From the NCBI GenBank assembly GCA_964390695.1, contig CAYMKI010000030.1:1-26343 (forward strand): DNA of 26,343 nt, read 5' to 3'. The position numbers were made by a program, and so were the translations under genes. The stretch is from CAWACC01 sp964390695 (GTDB taxonomy: Bacteria; Chlamydiota; Chlamydiia; Chlamydiales; Parachlamydiaceae). The notes under the pieces were generated by a model that saw only the letters and a program-made list of their open reading frames with translations, was not told the origin of the DNA and ran no database searches. Shown in pieces: positions 1-7,548 of this stretch (its first letter is position 1; the number at the start of each line of letters is the position of its first letter).

Positions 1-606
1 CGTCTGTATCCTGTTAGGGTCGGAGTAAAAATCGGAAACAAAGGCCAGCTTGGGTTTCATTAAATACAATTTTTCGTTGGCGAATTTATCGAAGTTGAAA
101 GGAATTTTAGCCGTTAATTCTTCGGGATAAAGTTGAGTAGATTTGCGCAAACCGGCGGGTATGGCTGCAATAGCTTCCGGCGGGAGTAGGGTTAATAAAA
201 TACTCGCAGAGACATAAGTTTGAGGTAAATATTTATGGGTTTCGTTACTTCCTATGGAATTTTGGGATTCGATTTGGCGCAACAAATAATGCGCTTGTTG
301 AACCAGGTGAGCTGGCATACGTTGAATATGGGCTACGCCCGATTCTTCTAAGAGGGCGGCATCGATATCCCAATCGACTATTTTTTGGATCATTAAGGCA
401 TAATTTCCTCGTAGGGCGTCGGCTAATTCTTCCCGATAGAGGGAAGAAAGGGGGAGCGAAGATATGGCGCAAGGAATTTCAGAGGAGATTGTCCTAAGAC
501 AGATAGGTGTGTCTGGCTGCGAGAAGTGTTTGCGAAAGGCTAAACTCCACCACCCAATTAAAAAAATGCAGACAGTGGCATATACAAAAAGGGGGCGGTT
601 CATCAT
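1..606 (-). CDS. Membrane-anchored hypothetical protein, C-terminus cut off by the left edge
   Basis: Reading the minus strand from the paired ATG codons at 606/603 gives an open frame of about 200 codons that is still open at base 1, so this is the N-terminal part of a larger protein. It starts MMNRPLFVYATVC and has one hydrophobic segment (about residues 6-20) followed by Arg/Lys, typical of a signal anchor or uncleaved signal peptide. The rest is soluble-looking and rich in short helices, with Leu/Pro segments such as LLTLLPPEAIAAIPAG. There is no convincing Shine-Dalgarno sequence before the ATG pair. An internal ATG (LMIQKIVDWD) is possible, but the upstream frame is continuous and carries the only membrane segment. 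I do not recognise the family. It lies about 200 bp downstream of groEL on the same strand, separated by a hairpin. Confidence 0.6.
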   Translation of the reverse strand, partial: MMNRPLFVYATVCIFLIGWWSLAFRKHFSQPDTPICLRTISSEIPCAISSLPLSSLYREELADALRGNYALMIQKIVDWDIDAALLEESGVAHIQRMPAHLVQQAHYLLRQIESQNSIGSNETHKYLPQTYVSASILLTLLPPEAIAAIPAGLRKSTQLYPEELTAKIPFNFDKFANEKLYLMKPKLAFVSDFYSDPNRIQT

Positions 607-746
607 GAGATACAAGGCAAAATTGTGTAAGCTGTCCATTTGCAGACAGAATGCCCTAAGACCATTGCCTGTGAGAAGTGATATATACCAGGCAGAATGT
701 CGCAGGTAGCAACACCCCGAGGTTTTGCCTTGAGGTTCTTAAAATA

Positions 747-777
747 GGATCTTACAGCCGTAAGGTCAGCAAGATCC
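747..777 (-). terminator. Hairpin after groEL, possibly bidirectional terminator
   Basis: GGATCTTAC at 747-755 pairs with GCAAGATCC at 769-777 (nine pairs including one G-U). On the minus strand it lies about 30 nt after the groEL stop and is followed by TATTTTAAG. On the plus strand it is followed by seven Ts (780-786), so it could stop transcription from either side. An alternative inner stem, CTTAC/GTAAG, also exists. Confidence 0.5.
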
Positions 778-807
778 CATTTTTTTGATAATTGGCTAAT
801 CGCCAAA

Positions 808-2409
808 CTATGCATTGTCTGCTTCATCTTCTGGGGCGTCGGCCATCAAAGCTTCCGTGATAATGACGATGCCTGCGACAGAGGAGGCGCGTGTCAAACT
901 GGTTTTTACCACTTTGGCAGGATCCACAACACCGGCAGCCAGCATGTCTTCTATTTTGCCGGTTAAAGCGTTGAAACCTAAATTATGTTGAGCAGCTTGT
1001 TTAACTTCGTTTAGGATGACAGATCCATCCATGCCAGCATTGAAGACTATTTGTTTGAGAGGGATTTCGCAGGCTTGGGCTACAATATTGGCTCCCATCA
1101 GCTCGTCACCTTCTAACTTTAGTTTTTTTATTGCGGCCGCAGCTCTCAGCAGGGCGATGCCGCCGCCGGGGACGATTCCTTCTTCCACAGCTGCTTTGGT
1201 GGAGCTGAGGCTGTCTTCTACGACTTGTTTCTTTTGCTTGAGCTCGGTTTCAGTGGCTGCCCCTACAGAAATAACAGCTACACCACCACTTAGCTTAGCT
1301 TTGCGCTCTTCGAGTTTTTCTTTGTCATAAGAGCTTTTGCAAGTTTCGATTTCTTTTTCTATCTGTTTTACGCGGGCTGCTATTTCTTTTTGTTCGCCAT
1401 GCCCATTGACGATGACAGTATGCTCCTTGTCGATGGAAATTTTTTCTGCCGATCCTAGGGCTGTTGCAGGGATGTCTTGTGTCATGCCTGTTTCATCGGA
1501 AATGACAGTGGCCCCTGTAATGACTGCAATGTCTTGCAGCATCGCTTTTTTGCGGTCTCCAAAGCCCGGTGCTTTCACTGCAGCGACTTTTAACGTGCCA
1601 CGCAATTTGTTGAATACTAATGTTGAGAGAGCATCGCCTTCTATGTCATCAGCGATAATCAGCAAGGATTGACCTGAGGCTGCAGTTGTTTGCAGTACAG
1701 GGAGGAGTTCGTGAATGCTGGAAATCTTGCGGTCGATTAGCAAAATTTGGGGGCTGTCCATTTCGATCGTCATACGGTCATTGTTGGTGCAGAAATAAGG
1801 ACTGAGATATCCGCGGTCAAATTGCATCCCTTCGACAATTTTGATTTGGGTTTCAGTGCCTTTGGCTTCTTCTATCGTAATAACCCCAGTACGGCCGACT
1901 TTTTCCATGGCGTCGGCAATCATTTTTCCTATCTCTTCGTTACCCGAGGCAGAGACAGTGGCGATATTTTGAATTTCGGTTTTATTTTTTATGGCTATAG
2001 CAGAGTTCTCTATCTCTTTCACGATAGCTTCGACGGCTTTATCCATGCCGCGCTTTATACCTATGGGACTGCCTCCAGCGGTGATATATTTGATGCCGTT
2101 TTCAACTAAAGCGTGCAACAGAAGCGTTCCTGTGGTGGTTCCGTCTCCGCACTTTTCTTTGATTTTCTGTACGACTTCTTTGGCCATGGATACGCCCATG
2201 TTTTCATAGACATCTTGCAATGTAATATCTTTGACAATGCTGTTGCCGTCGTTTGTAATGGTAGGTGAGCCCCAGCTTTTTTCTAGGCCTACATTGCGGC
2301 CTTTGGGTCCAAGTGTAAAGGCTACGACCTCAGCTAGTTTTTTTATTCCTTTTAACAGCATTTCGCGGGCTTGTTCTTCGAAAATAATTTCTTTAGGTGT
2401 TGATGACAT
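808..2409 (-). CDS. groEL: GroEL-family chaperonin (Hsp60), paralogue without groES neighbour
   Basis: The 533-residue product is a full-length type I chaperonin, an ATP-driven double-ring cytosolic folding machine. Visible motifs are the nucleotide-binding TLGPKGRNV (res. 32-40), ITNDG (Asp54, equivalent to E. coli D52), GDGTTT (Asp89, equivalent to D87), the apical substrate patch RGYLSPYF, VEDSLSSTKAAVEEG with the second catalytic Asp, and VPGGG. The ATPase residues therefore look intact. The C-terminus ends in an acidic tail (PEDEADNA) rather than the Gly-Gly-Met repeat of the housekeeping protein, and no groES lies beside it. That suggests one of the extra GroELs that chlamydiae carry (GroEL2/GroEL3 type); which one I cannot say. 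Translation is coupled to nadC: the start lies 17 nt inside nadC and the AAGGAG ribosome site, seven bases before the ATG, is within nadC codons. Confidence 0.95.
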   Translation of the reverse strand: MSSTPKEIIFEEQAREMLLKGIKKLAEVVAFTLGPKGRNVGLEKSWGSPTITNDGNSIVKDITLQDVYENMGVSMAKEVVQKIKEKCGDGTTTGTLLLHALVENGIKYITAGGSPIGIKRGMDKAVEAIVKEIENSAIAIKNKTEIQNIATVSASGNEEIGKMIADAMEKVGRTGVITIEEAKGTETQIKIVEGMQFDRGYLSPYFCTNNDRMTIEMDSPQILLIDRKISSIHELLPVLQTTAASGQSLLIIADDIEGDALSTLVFNKLRGTLKVAAVKAPGFGDRKKAMLQDIAVITGATVISDETGMTQDIPATALGSAEKISIDKEHTVIVNGHGEQKEIAARVKQIEKEIETCKSSYDKEKLEERKAKLSGGVAVISVGAATETELKQKKQVVEDSLSSTKAAVEEGIVPGGGIALLRAAAAIKKLKLEGDELMGANIVAQACEIPLKQIVFNAGMDGSVILNEVKQAAQHNLGFNALTGKIEDMLAAGVVDPAKVVKTSLTRASSVAGIVIITEALMADAPEDEADNA

Positions 2410-3286
2410 GTTCTTGCTCCTTTTTACTATAAGTTTGACATTTTAAACTGATATCAAGATCTCGGACTGAATGGGTCAGATCGCTTATCAAGATAGCATC
2501 AATTCCCAATTCAGCATAAGCTCGGATGGTTTCAAGTGTGATCGTTCCCGAGGAGTCTACGTAGACTTTTTTGTTATGAAGGCGCGCTTTTTCGAAACAC
2601 TGGGAAACTTCATCAGGGGTCATATTGCAGAGGATGATCACAGAGGCTTCTGTATCCAAAGCTTCGCTGAGCTTGTCGAAATCATCGATTTCCACTTCTA
2701 TGGGAATGGATGGCTCATATTCCTTAGCCATTCGCACTGCTGTCTTGATGGGATTGGAAAATTTTTCAGCCAGAATTTTAATATGGTCGTTTTTGATGAT
2801 GGTTCTGTCGCTCAGTCCATAGCGGTGAATCATTCCGCCGCCAATTTGCACGGCATATTTTTCCAGGCAACGCAGGCCAGGTAGAGTTTTGCGCGTGTCC
2901 ATGATGGCACATCCGGTTCCTGCGATTTTCTTTACATAGGCTGCAGTGAGGGTGGCTATGCCGGAGGCGTGCTGAATTAAGTTCAAAGCAGCTCGCTGCC
3001 CGGAGAGGATGCCTCTGGCAGGTCCTTGTAAAGTGGCGATGATGGTGCCTGCTTTTTGATAAGATCCCTCTTGCACGTGAAGTTGCAGTTCTACACCGGG
3101 GTGGATTTTTTTGAAGAAAATCTCCAAGAAAGGTAGGGCAGCTACATGCCCGGCCTGTTTTAAGACGATCTTGCCTTGCAAGCAGTCCTGCTCAGAAATG
3201 CAGGCCAAGGTAGTGACGTCGCCCTCTCCGAGATCTTCTTGGATAGCTCTATCGATGAGTTTAAGAATTTCATCTTCCAGGTTCAT
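2393..3286 (-). CDS. nadC: Nicotinate-nucleotide pyrophosphorylase (quinolinate phosphoribosyltransferase)
   Basis: This 297-residue cytosolic enzyme converts quinolinate and PRPP to nicotinate mononucleotide, pyrophosphate and CO2 in NAD synthesis. Family motifs appear in order: EDLGEGDVTT near the N-terminus, GQRAALNLIQHASGIAT (Arg98), DTRKTLPGLR (Arg132, Lys133), GGGMIHRYGLSD (His154, Arg155), IIKNDHI (Lys165), PIEVEIDD with the substrate-binding Glu, VDSSGTITLETI and SDLTHSVRDLDISL. The last two depart slightly from the usual EASGGI and GALTHS. Length is normal. An AGAGGG ribosome site precedes ATG 3286. No nadA or nadB is in the window, so the quinolinate source is not shown. It is the first gene of a nadC-groEL operon, an unusual partnership. 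Confidence 0.95.
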   Translation of the reverse strand: MNLEDEILKLIDRAIQEDLGEGDVTTLACISEQDCLQGKIVLKQAGHVAALPFLEIFFKKIHPGVELQLHVQEGSYQKAGTIIATLQGPARGILSGQRAALNLIQHASGIATLTAAYVKKIAGTGCAIMDTRKTLPGLRCLEKYAVQIGGGMIHRYGLSDRTIIKNDHIKILAEKFSNPIKTAVRMAKEYEPSIPIEVEIDDFDKLSEALDTEASVIILCNMTPDEVSQCFEKARLHNKKVYVDSSGTITLETIRAYAELGIDAILISDLTHSVRDLDISLKCQTYSKKEQEHVINT

Positions 3287-3362
3287 GGTATTTGCCCTCT
3301 AAGCTTCAAGTTGCAAGTCTAACTGAAAAAAGGGGATATAATCAAGGTTTTTTTTCTTAAAT

Positions 3363-3389
3363 TTAGCAGATGTAAGCTTTGATTGCTAG
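3363..3389. promoter_or_regulatory. Degenerate CIRCE-like inverted repeat upstream of nadC-groEL
   Basis: The sequence TTAGCAGAT - nine bases - GATTGCTAG has the exact 9-9-9 geometry of the CIRCE operator (TTAGCACTC-N9-GAGTGCTAA) and matches 13 of its 18 specified positions. It lies about 80-100 bp before the nadC start, in front of the operon that carries groEL. CIRCE is the site of the heat-shock repressor HrcA. Mismatches fall on the inner triplets, so binding may be weak or absent. Confidence 0.4.
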
Positions 3390-3406
3390 TTAATGAAGTG
3401 AAAAGA

Positions 3407-3745
3407 TTATGATAAAAGCAAATCCAACAGCTGTGGACTTAAGACATCTGACTCGGATAAGGAGGACAAGATGGAAGCGGGTGAGGGGGACTTTATCACT
3501 TCAGGACAGGAGACTTGTAGTAGCATCAGCCGGTAGTCCAAACGGTTTTTTTCGATATCCCCTTCCTTCAAGACAAATTGATAGGGATGTAATAAGTTCA
3601 GTAGATTTTGAGGAAATTTCGCAGCCATGTCAACCCTCCGCAAGGTGCCTGTTATGATTTTGTACTCAATGTGTGATATACCCAAATTTTCAGAGTGTTT
3701 AGGTATATGATCACTCAATGCATAACCATCATAAAATACGACCAT
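3407..3745 (-). CDS. Doubtful hypothetical ORF (possible degraded gene)
   Basis: An open frame runs from an ATG at 3859 to a stop at 3407 (150 codons). Its first 20 or so codons lie in the GC-rich dispersed repeat at 3840-3902, so that start is almost certainly not native. From the next Met (ATG 3745) the product would be 112 residues, beginning MVVFYDGYALSDHIPKH and containing FPQNLLNLLHPYQFVLKEG. The composition is protein-like, but there is no Shine-Dalgarno site and I recognise no family. A competing plus-strand frame (3409-3657) is Arg-rich and looks like a shadow. The minus frame may be a small orphan gene or the tail of a decayed one whose 5' end was replaced by the repeat. Confidence 0.3.
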   Translation of the reverse strand: MVVFYDGYALSDHIPKHSENLGISHIEYKIITGTLRRVDMAAKFPQNLLNLLHPYQFVLKEGDIEKNRLDYRLMLLQVSCPEVIKSPSPASILSSLSESDVLSPQLLDLLLS

Positions 3746-3839
3746 ATTAATGTAAACCACTAATGATGCCCTATCAGCAGGTCCCGTTAAAAAAAAATCA
3801 TGAGTCCCAGAATGGGGCCAAAGACGGTAGCTCAGGGGA

Positions 3840-3902
3840 AGGCGGCCCCGAAGGGGCAACGCGCCCTTGGGTAACAGCAGATTTAGCGGAAACTGCTATT
3901 GC
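3840..3902 (+). repeat. GC-rich palindromic dispersed repeat, copy 1
   Basis: The block GAAGGGGCAACGCGCCC at 3850-3866, followed by TGGGTAA and GATTTAGCGG, recurs at 15205-15262 with few changes. In this copy GCCCC-gaa-GGGGC forms an inner hairpin (about 3845-3857). Flanking CTCAGGGG (3832-3839) can pair with CCCTTGGG (3864-3871) as an outer stem. It is much more GC-rich than its surroundings. Confidence 0.65.
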
Positions 3903-3974
3903 CATATGGGATAAGGTTTTACTTTGATATTATATTGAATGCGTCGTATATTTCAATTTATGGAGTCGCAATCT

Positions 3975-5489
3975 ATGATTTTCAGGCCTTATATTATTTT
4001 GATCTGTTTTCTGTTCAGTACCCTTCCCTTAGAGGGTGTGGAAAATCCATCCATCGAGACCCTGCAAATTCAGCCTCCAGACCAAGAAGAAGTCACCAGC
4101 ACCGAGCATAAAATCACCCTGCAGGGCCGCGATATAGAATACACCGCCATTGCCGGCATGATGAACCTGCTGAATGACAAATCCCAGCCCAAGGCGGGGA
4201 TATTTTATGTGGCTTATATAAAAAAAAGCTCTCCCGAAGAGAATCCTCGACCCATCTCCTTTTGCTTCAATGGAGGTCCGGGCGCAGCGGCTGTTTGGCT
4301 GCATATGGGCATGTTGGGACCTAAGCGAGTCGTCTTAAATTCGGATAGCTTCACACCGCCACCCTATAGCTATATCGATAATGAATACTCGCTCTTAGAT
4401 GTTAGCGATCTTGTTTTTATCGACCCGGTATCTACAGGATATAGCCGGGCTTCTCCGGGAGAAGATGCCAAGCAATTTCATGGCGTGGAAGAGGATATCA
4501 AGTCCGTGGCGGAATTCATTCATCGCTTCACCACGCGTTATGCGCGCTGGGACTCTCCCAAGTATATCATCGGCGAAAGCTACGGCACCACAAGAGCGGC
4601 AGGATTGGCCCAACATCTCCTCGATCAATACAAGTTTTACTTAAACGGCGTGGTGTTGGTGTCTTCGATACTAAATTTTCAAACTCTGGAATTTGACGAA
4701 GGCAATGACCTAGCTTATCTCCTCTATTTACCCACGTATACAGCCACGGCTTGGTATCACAAAATGCTCCAACCTGATCTACAGCAGGATTTGCATAAAA
4801 CACTAGAGCAGGCAGAAAATTTCTGCCTGACAGAATATGCCTTAGCCTTGCTTAAAGGAGACCGCTTGACACCGACTGAAAGAGCAGTCATTGTAGAAAA
4901 AATAGCGCGATATACAGGACTGTCGCCGAAGCTGATAGAAGCCTCCAATTTGAGGATCGATATCAACCGCTTTGCCTGCGAACTCCTTAGAGATAGAAAG
5001 CAAATAGTGGGCCGCTTCGATAGTCGTATTATTGGAATGCAGGAAAAAGGATGGGGGGATGATCGCGCTTATGATCCCAGTGCTATGGCTATTTTTGGGG
5101 CTTTTACGGCTACCTTTATGGATTATGTACGGCGGGATCTCAAATGGATAAAAGATGATCAGTATAAAGTCTTGACCAGTGTGTATCCCTGGAACTATGG
5201 CAATGCCACCAACGCTTACCTCAACCTAAGTGAAAACCTAAGAAATACGATGGTAAAAAATCCTGCCTTGAAGGTCTATGTGGCCAGCGGCTATTATGAT
5301 CTGGCAACGCCTTATTTTGCTACCAAATATACCTTTGATCACTTGGGGGGGGATCCCTCTTTGCACCAAAAGGTGAGCTTCGGAGATTTTGAAGCGGGCC
5401 ATATGATGTATATCCATCCGCCTTCCTTGGCTAAATTAAAATCTCAATTAAGCGATTTTTATAAACTAAGTGCGGGAAATTTAAGGTAG
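3975..5489 (+). CDS. Secreted serine carboxypeptidase, peptidase family S10
   Basis: The product (504 residues) resembles the carboxypeptidase Y family, exported alpha/beta-hydrolases that remove C-terminal amino acids at acidic pH. Numbering from the chosen Met: FNGGPGAAA at 98-106 is the oxyanion-hole motif, GESYG carries the nucleophile Ser202, ASGYYDLATPY carries Asp442, and AGHMMY carries His476, so the triad is complete. The N-terminus MIFRPYIILICFLFSTLPLEG is a typical signal peptide. I chose ATG 3975 over 3939 and 3960 because GGAG sits nine bases before it, while the upstream ATGs lack a ribosome site and lengthen the signal peptide. The next gene is an MFS permease 136 bp downstream, which could take up released amino acids or peptides; this is inference. 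Confidence 0.88.
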   Translation: MIFRPYIILICFLFSTLPLEGVENPSIETLQIQPPDQEEVTSTEHKITLQGRDIEYTAIAGMMNLLNDKSQPKAGIFYVAYIKKSSPEENPRPISFCFNGGPGAAAVWLHMGMLGPKRVVLNSDSFTPPPYSYIDNEYSLLDVSDLVFIDPVSTGYSRASPGEDAKQFHGVEEDIKSVAEFIHRFTTRYARWDSPKYIIGESYGTTRAAGLAQHLLDQYKFYLNGVVLVSSILNFQTLEFDEGNDLAYLLYLPTYTATAWYHKMLQPDLQQDLHKTLEQAENFCLTEYALALLKGDRLTPTERAVIVEKIARYTGLSPKLIEASNLRIDINRFACELLRDRKQIVGRFDSRIIGMQEKGWGDDRAYDPSAMAIFGAFTATFMDYVRRDLKWIKDDQYKVLTSVYPWNYGNATNAYLNLSENLRNTMVKNPALKVYVASGYYDLATPYFATKYTFDHLGGDPSLHQKVSFGDFEAGHMMYIHPPSLAKLKSQLSDFYKLSAGNLR

Positions 5490-5625
5490 ATTTATGATTA
5501 ATAACCGAATCTAGTTGAATTTTGTTGTTTATTAAATAATTTTATTGACTTTATGTGAGATATGCAGGAAAATTATAGACTAATAATAACACATAGATCC
5601 CTAAAAACTGTAAGGGAATAAAACC

Positions 5626-6900
5626 ATGTTTGCATCGAATGAGCCTGTGCACAGCGCGGCTTACCAAACCCGTATGGCTTATTTGTGGACCCGCATCCTC
5701 GGCATCCCCTTTTGGACGATTGCCAATATGCTATCGGTGATCTTGTATAAGGATCTGCATATCAGCCCTTTGCAAGTGACTGCGATTGTGGCTATGAAGC
5801 CCGTTTCTGCTTTGTTTGCCTCGTATTGGAGTGTGTCCATCCACCATCGTCAAGATCGCTTGGTATCCAACATCGTTTATGCCAATATCTTGCGTTTTCT
5901 GCCCTTTTTATTTATTCCTTGGATAGATTCTCCTTGGATGATCATTTTTGCCTTTGGTCTATATATGACCCTATCAAAGGGAGTCACGCCTGCCTGGATG
6001 GAAATGTTTAAATTGAACCTGAAAGGTGATACGAGAGAAAAGACCTTTGCCTATATTCAAGCCTTGGATTATTTAGGCGGAGCTATGATGCCCTTTATTG
6101 TAGGCTGGATTTTGGACCGACATGAGCTCGCGTGGCGATGGTTGTTCCCTCTCACGGCCATTTTCGGATTGGTATCTACCTACTTCTTGTGGCGCATTCC
6201 ACCTAATCTGCTCACCATGCCTCAAACACTAGGTCCGCAAGAAGCACTTTCTTTTAAAGAGGGGTTAATAAAACCTTGGACAGATGGTTGGGATTTGATT
6301 AAAAAAAGACCCGATTTTGCCAAATTTCAAGTGGCATTTATGCTTGGGGGCGCGGGGTTGATGATGATGATGGCTGCCCAGCCGATATTCTTTGTGGACA
6401 ATCTGCATCTTTCATATAAGGAAATCGCCTTTGCCATGACCCTCTGCAAGGGAATTGCCGTAGCCGCTTCTTCTCCCATGTGGGTGCGCCTGTTCGGTAA
6501 GTTGGACATTTTCCATTTTACAGCTTTGGTGACTGCTTTGTGCACTGTCTTTCCCTTCATCCTTATCAGTGCCCAATATAACCTTGTTTTCCTGTATGTG
6601 GCTTATCTCGTCTATGGTTTGATGCAAGGCGGAAGCGAGCTCAGCTGGAATATGTCAGGTCCGGTATTTGCCAATGACAAAGACAGTTCTGTCTTTAGCC
6701 GTACGAATGTCTTGGCCGGTGGCGTAAGAGGATGCATCGTACCTTTGGCAGGCAGTGCGCTTCTCTTCTATACCCACAACCCGGCTTTGGTCTTAATAGG
6801 TGGAGCGGTGTTGTGTTTAATGGCGACGGAGCGTCTGTGGCGCTATACCCGAGAAGCTGCTTTGAAGCCAGTATTAGCCGAGATAGCCTCGGGAGAGTAG
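5626..6900 (+). CDS. MFS transporter
   Basis: The 424-residue protein is almost wholly hydrophobic, with about twelve predicted membrane helices arranged as two six-helix halves. A charged cytoplasmic loop (about residues 190-225, with LSFKEGLIKPWTDGWDLIKK) separates the halves. Short cytoplasmic loops such as HHRQDR and DRHE are typical of the major facilitator superfamily. The second half has the poly-Met stretch GLMMMMAAQ and VYGLMQGGSELSW. The substrate cannot be told from sequence. The ATG follows AAGGGA about eight bases upstream. It lies downstream of the S10 carboxypeptidase in the same direction, with a 136-bp AT-rich gap, and converges on the lipoprotein gene with only 7 bp between stops. 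Confidence 0.85.
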   Translation: MFASNEPVHSAAYQTRMAYLWTRILGIPFWTIANMLSVILYKDLHISPLQVTAIVAMKPVSALFASYWSVSIHHRQDRLVSNIVYANILRFLPFLFIPWIDSPWMIIFAFGLYMTLSKGVTPAWMEMFKLNLKGDTREKTFAYIQALDYLGGAMMPFIVGWILDRHELAWRWLFPLTAIFGLVSTYFLWRIPPNLLTMPQTLGPQEALSFKEGLIKPWTDGWDLIKKRPDFAKFQVAFMLGGAGLMMMMAAQPIFFVDNLHLSYKEIAFAMTLCKGIAVAASSPMWVRLFGKLDIFHFTALVTALCTVFPFILISAQYNLVFLYVAYLVYGLMQGGSELSWNMSGPVFANDKDSSVFSRTNVLAGGVRGCIVPLAGSALLFYTHNPALVLIGGAVLCLMATERLWRYTREAALKPVLAEIASGE

Positions 6901-6907
6901 ATCTAGC

Positions 6908-7177
6908 TTATCGGGTTAGCGAATCAAAAAAGCTGTCTTCGCGTTTTCCTGGCCATGTGGCATCATAGACGCCTTCCTGGGAAGGGTCCTCGTCATCTCC
7001 CCATAAAAAGGGATGCTCTTCTGGGTAATAATCATCGCAAATACACGATTCTTGATCGCAGTTTTCTTCGCTTTCACTCCATTGACATCCTTCTTGTGGG
7101 CAGGAAGCTAGAAGTATAGTGCTCGAACAGAGAGACATCGCACACGCGATCAAGCGCAGAGTATGAAATGGGGACAT
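6908..7177 (-). CDS. Small acidic, cysteine-rich lipoprotein
   Basis: The 89-residue product begins MSPFHTLRLIACAMSLCSS and has a lipobox LLASC with the acylated Cys at 26, so it is predicted to be exported and lipid-anchored. The mature part is short, very acidic (Asp/Glu runs such as ESEENC and DDYYPEEH) and has four further cysteines in the first 20 residues, which could form disulfides. I chose ATG 7177 because AAGGAG lies five bases before it; the upstream ATG at 7222 has no ribosome site and would spoil the signal peptide. A possible promoter is at 7229-7257. No family is recognised. Small Cys-rich envelope lipoproteins are known in chlamydiae, but I see no real similarity to OmcA. Confidence 0.72.
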   Translation of the reverse strand: MSPFHTLRLIACAMSLCSSTILLASCPQEGCQWSESEENCDQESCICDDYYPEEHPFLWGDDEDPSQEGVYDATWPGKREDSFFDSLTR

Positions 7178-7228
7178 TAGTACTCCTTGAAGTGTAAATG
7201 TTATTACCGTACTATCTATCAAATATGT

Positions 7229-7257
7229 CTTATAGCTAATTGTATCTAAATAAACAA
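7229..7257 (-). promoter_or_regulatory. Possible sigma-70-type promoter for the lipoprotein gene
   Basis: On the minus strand TTGTTT (7257-7252) and TATAAG (7234-7229) are separated by 17 bp, upstream of the lipoprotein start at 7177. Confidence 0.35.
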
Positions 7258-7487
7258 TATAAAAACGCGGTGTGCAACTTTTTGAGAACGTAACTATTCA
7301 GCACTGCAAAAAGTGTCTAAATTGGTGAACCACAGAGATCACAGAGTGCACAGAGAGATATAACAAAGGGTTATCAGTAAATGAATGCCTAAAAGAGCGT
7401 GACAGTGGCTTTCAACGCCTTCTATCGTGAAATAACATGAATCATCGTTTATATTTCAAACACAGAATCGCTTATGCTCAGAGGGTT

Positions 7488-7512
7488 CAGTCAAACCCGA
7501 CGGGTTTGACTG
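7488..7512. repeat. Perfect 12-bp-arm palindrome
   Basis: CAGTCAAACCCG (7488-7499), one central A, and CGGGTTTGACTG (7501-7512) form a perfect inverted repeat with almost no loop. This favours a protein site or cruciform over an ordinary terminator. Confidence 0.75.
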
Positions 7513-7519
7513 ACAGCGC

Positions 7520-7548
7520 TAAAATTGTGCGCTCCGCGCGCAATTTTA
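7520..7548. repeat. 13-bp hairpin with TCC loop
   Basis: TAAAATTGTGCGC (7520-7532) pairs with GCGCGCAATTTTA (7536-7548), all Watson-Crick except one G-U, around TCC. A T-rich tract (TGTTTTTGC) follows on the plus strand, so it could act as a terminator, but no gene ends here. Confidence 0.65.

Noticed and set aside
464..709. Plus-strand frame of 81 codons
   Set aside because: It lies antisense to the N-terminal coding part of the left-edge gene and has irregular Cys/Arg-rich composition.
603..827. Minus-strand frame of 74 codons after groEL
   Set aside because: It overlaps the groEL end in another frame, contains the groEL terminator hairpin, and has no ribosome site or protein-like pattern.
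1016..2446. Several plus-strand frames opposite groEL
   Set aside because: They are antisense shadows of a strongly conserved gene.
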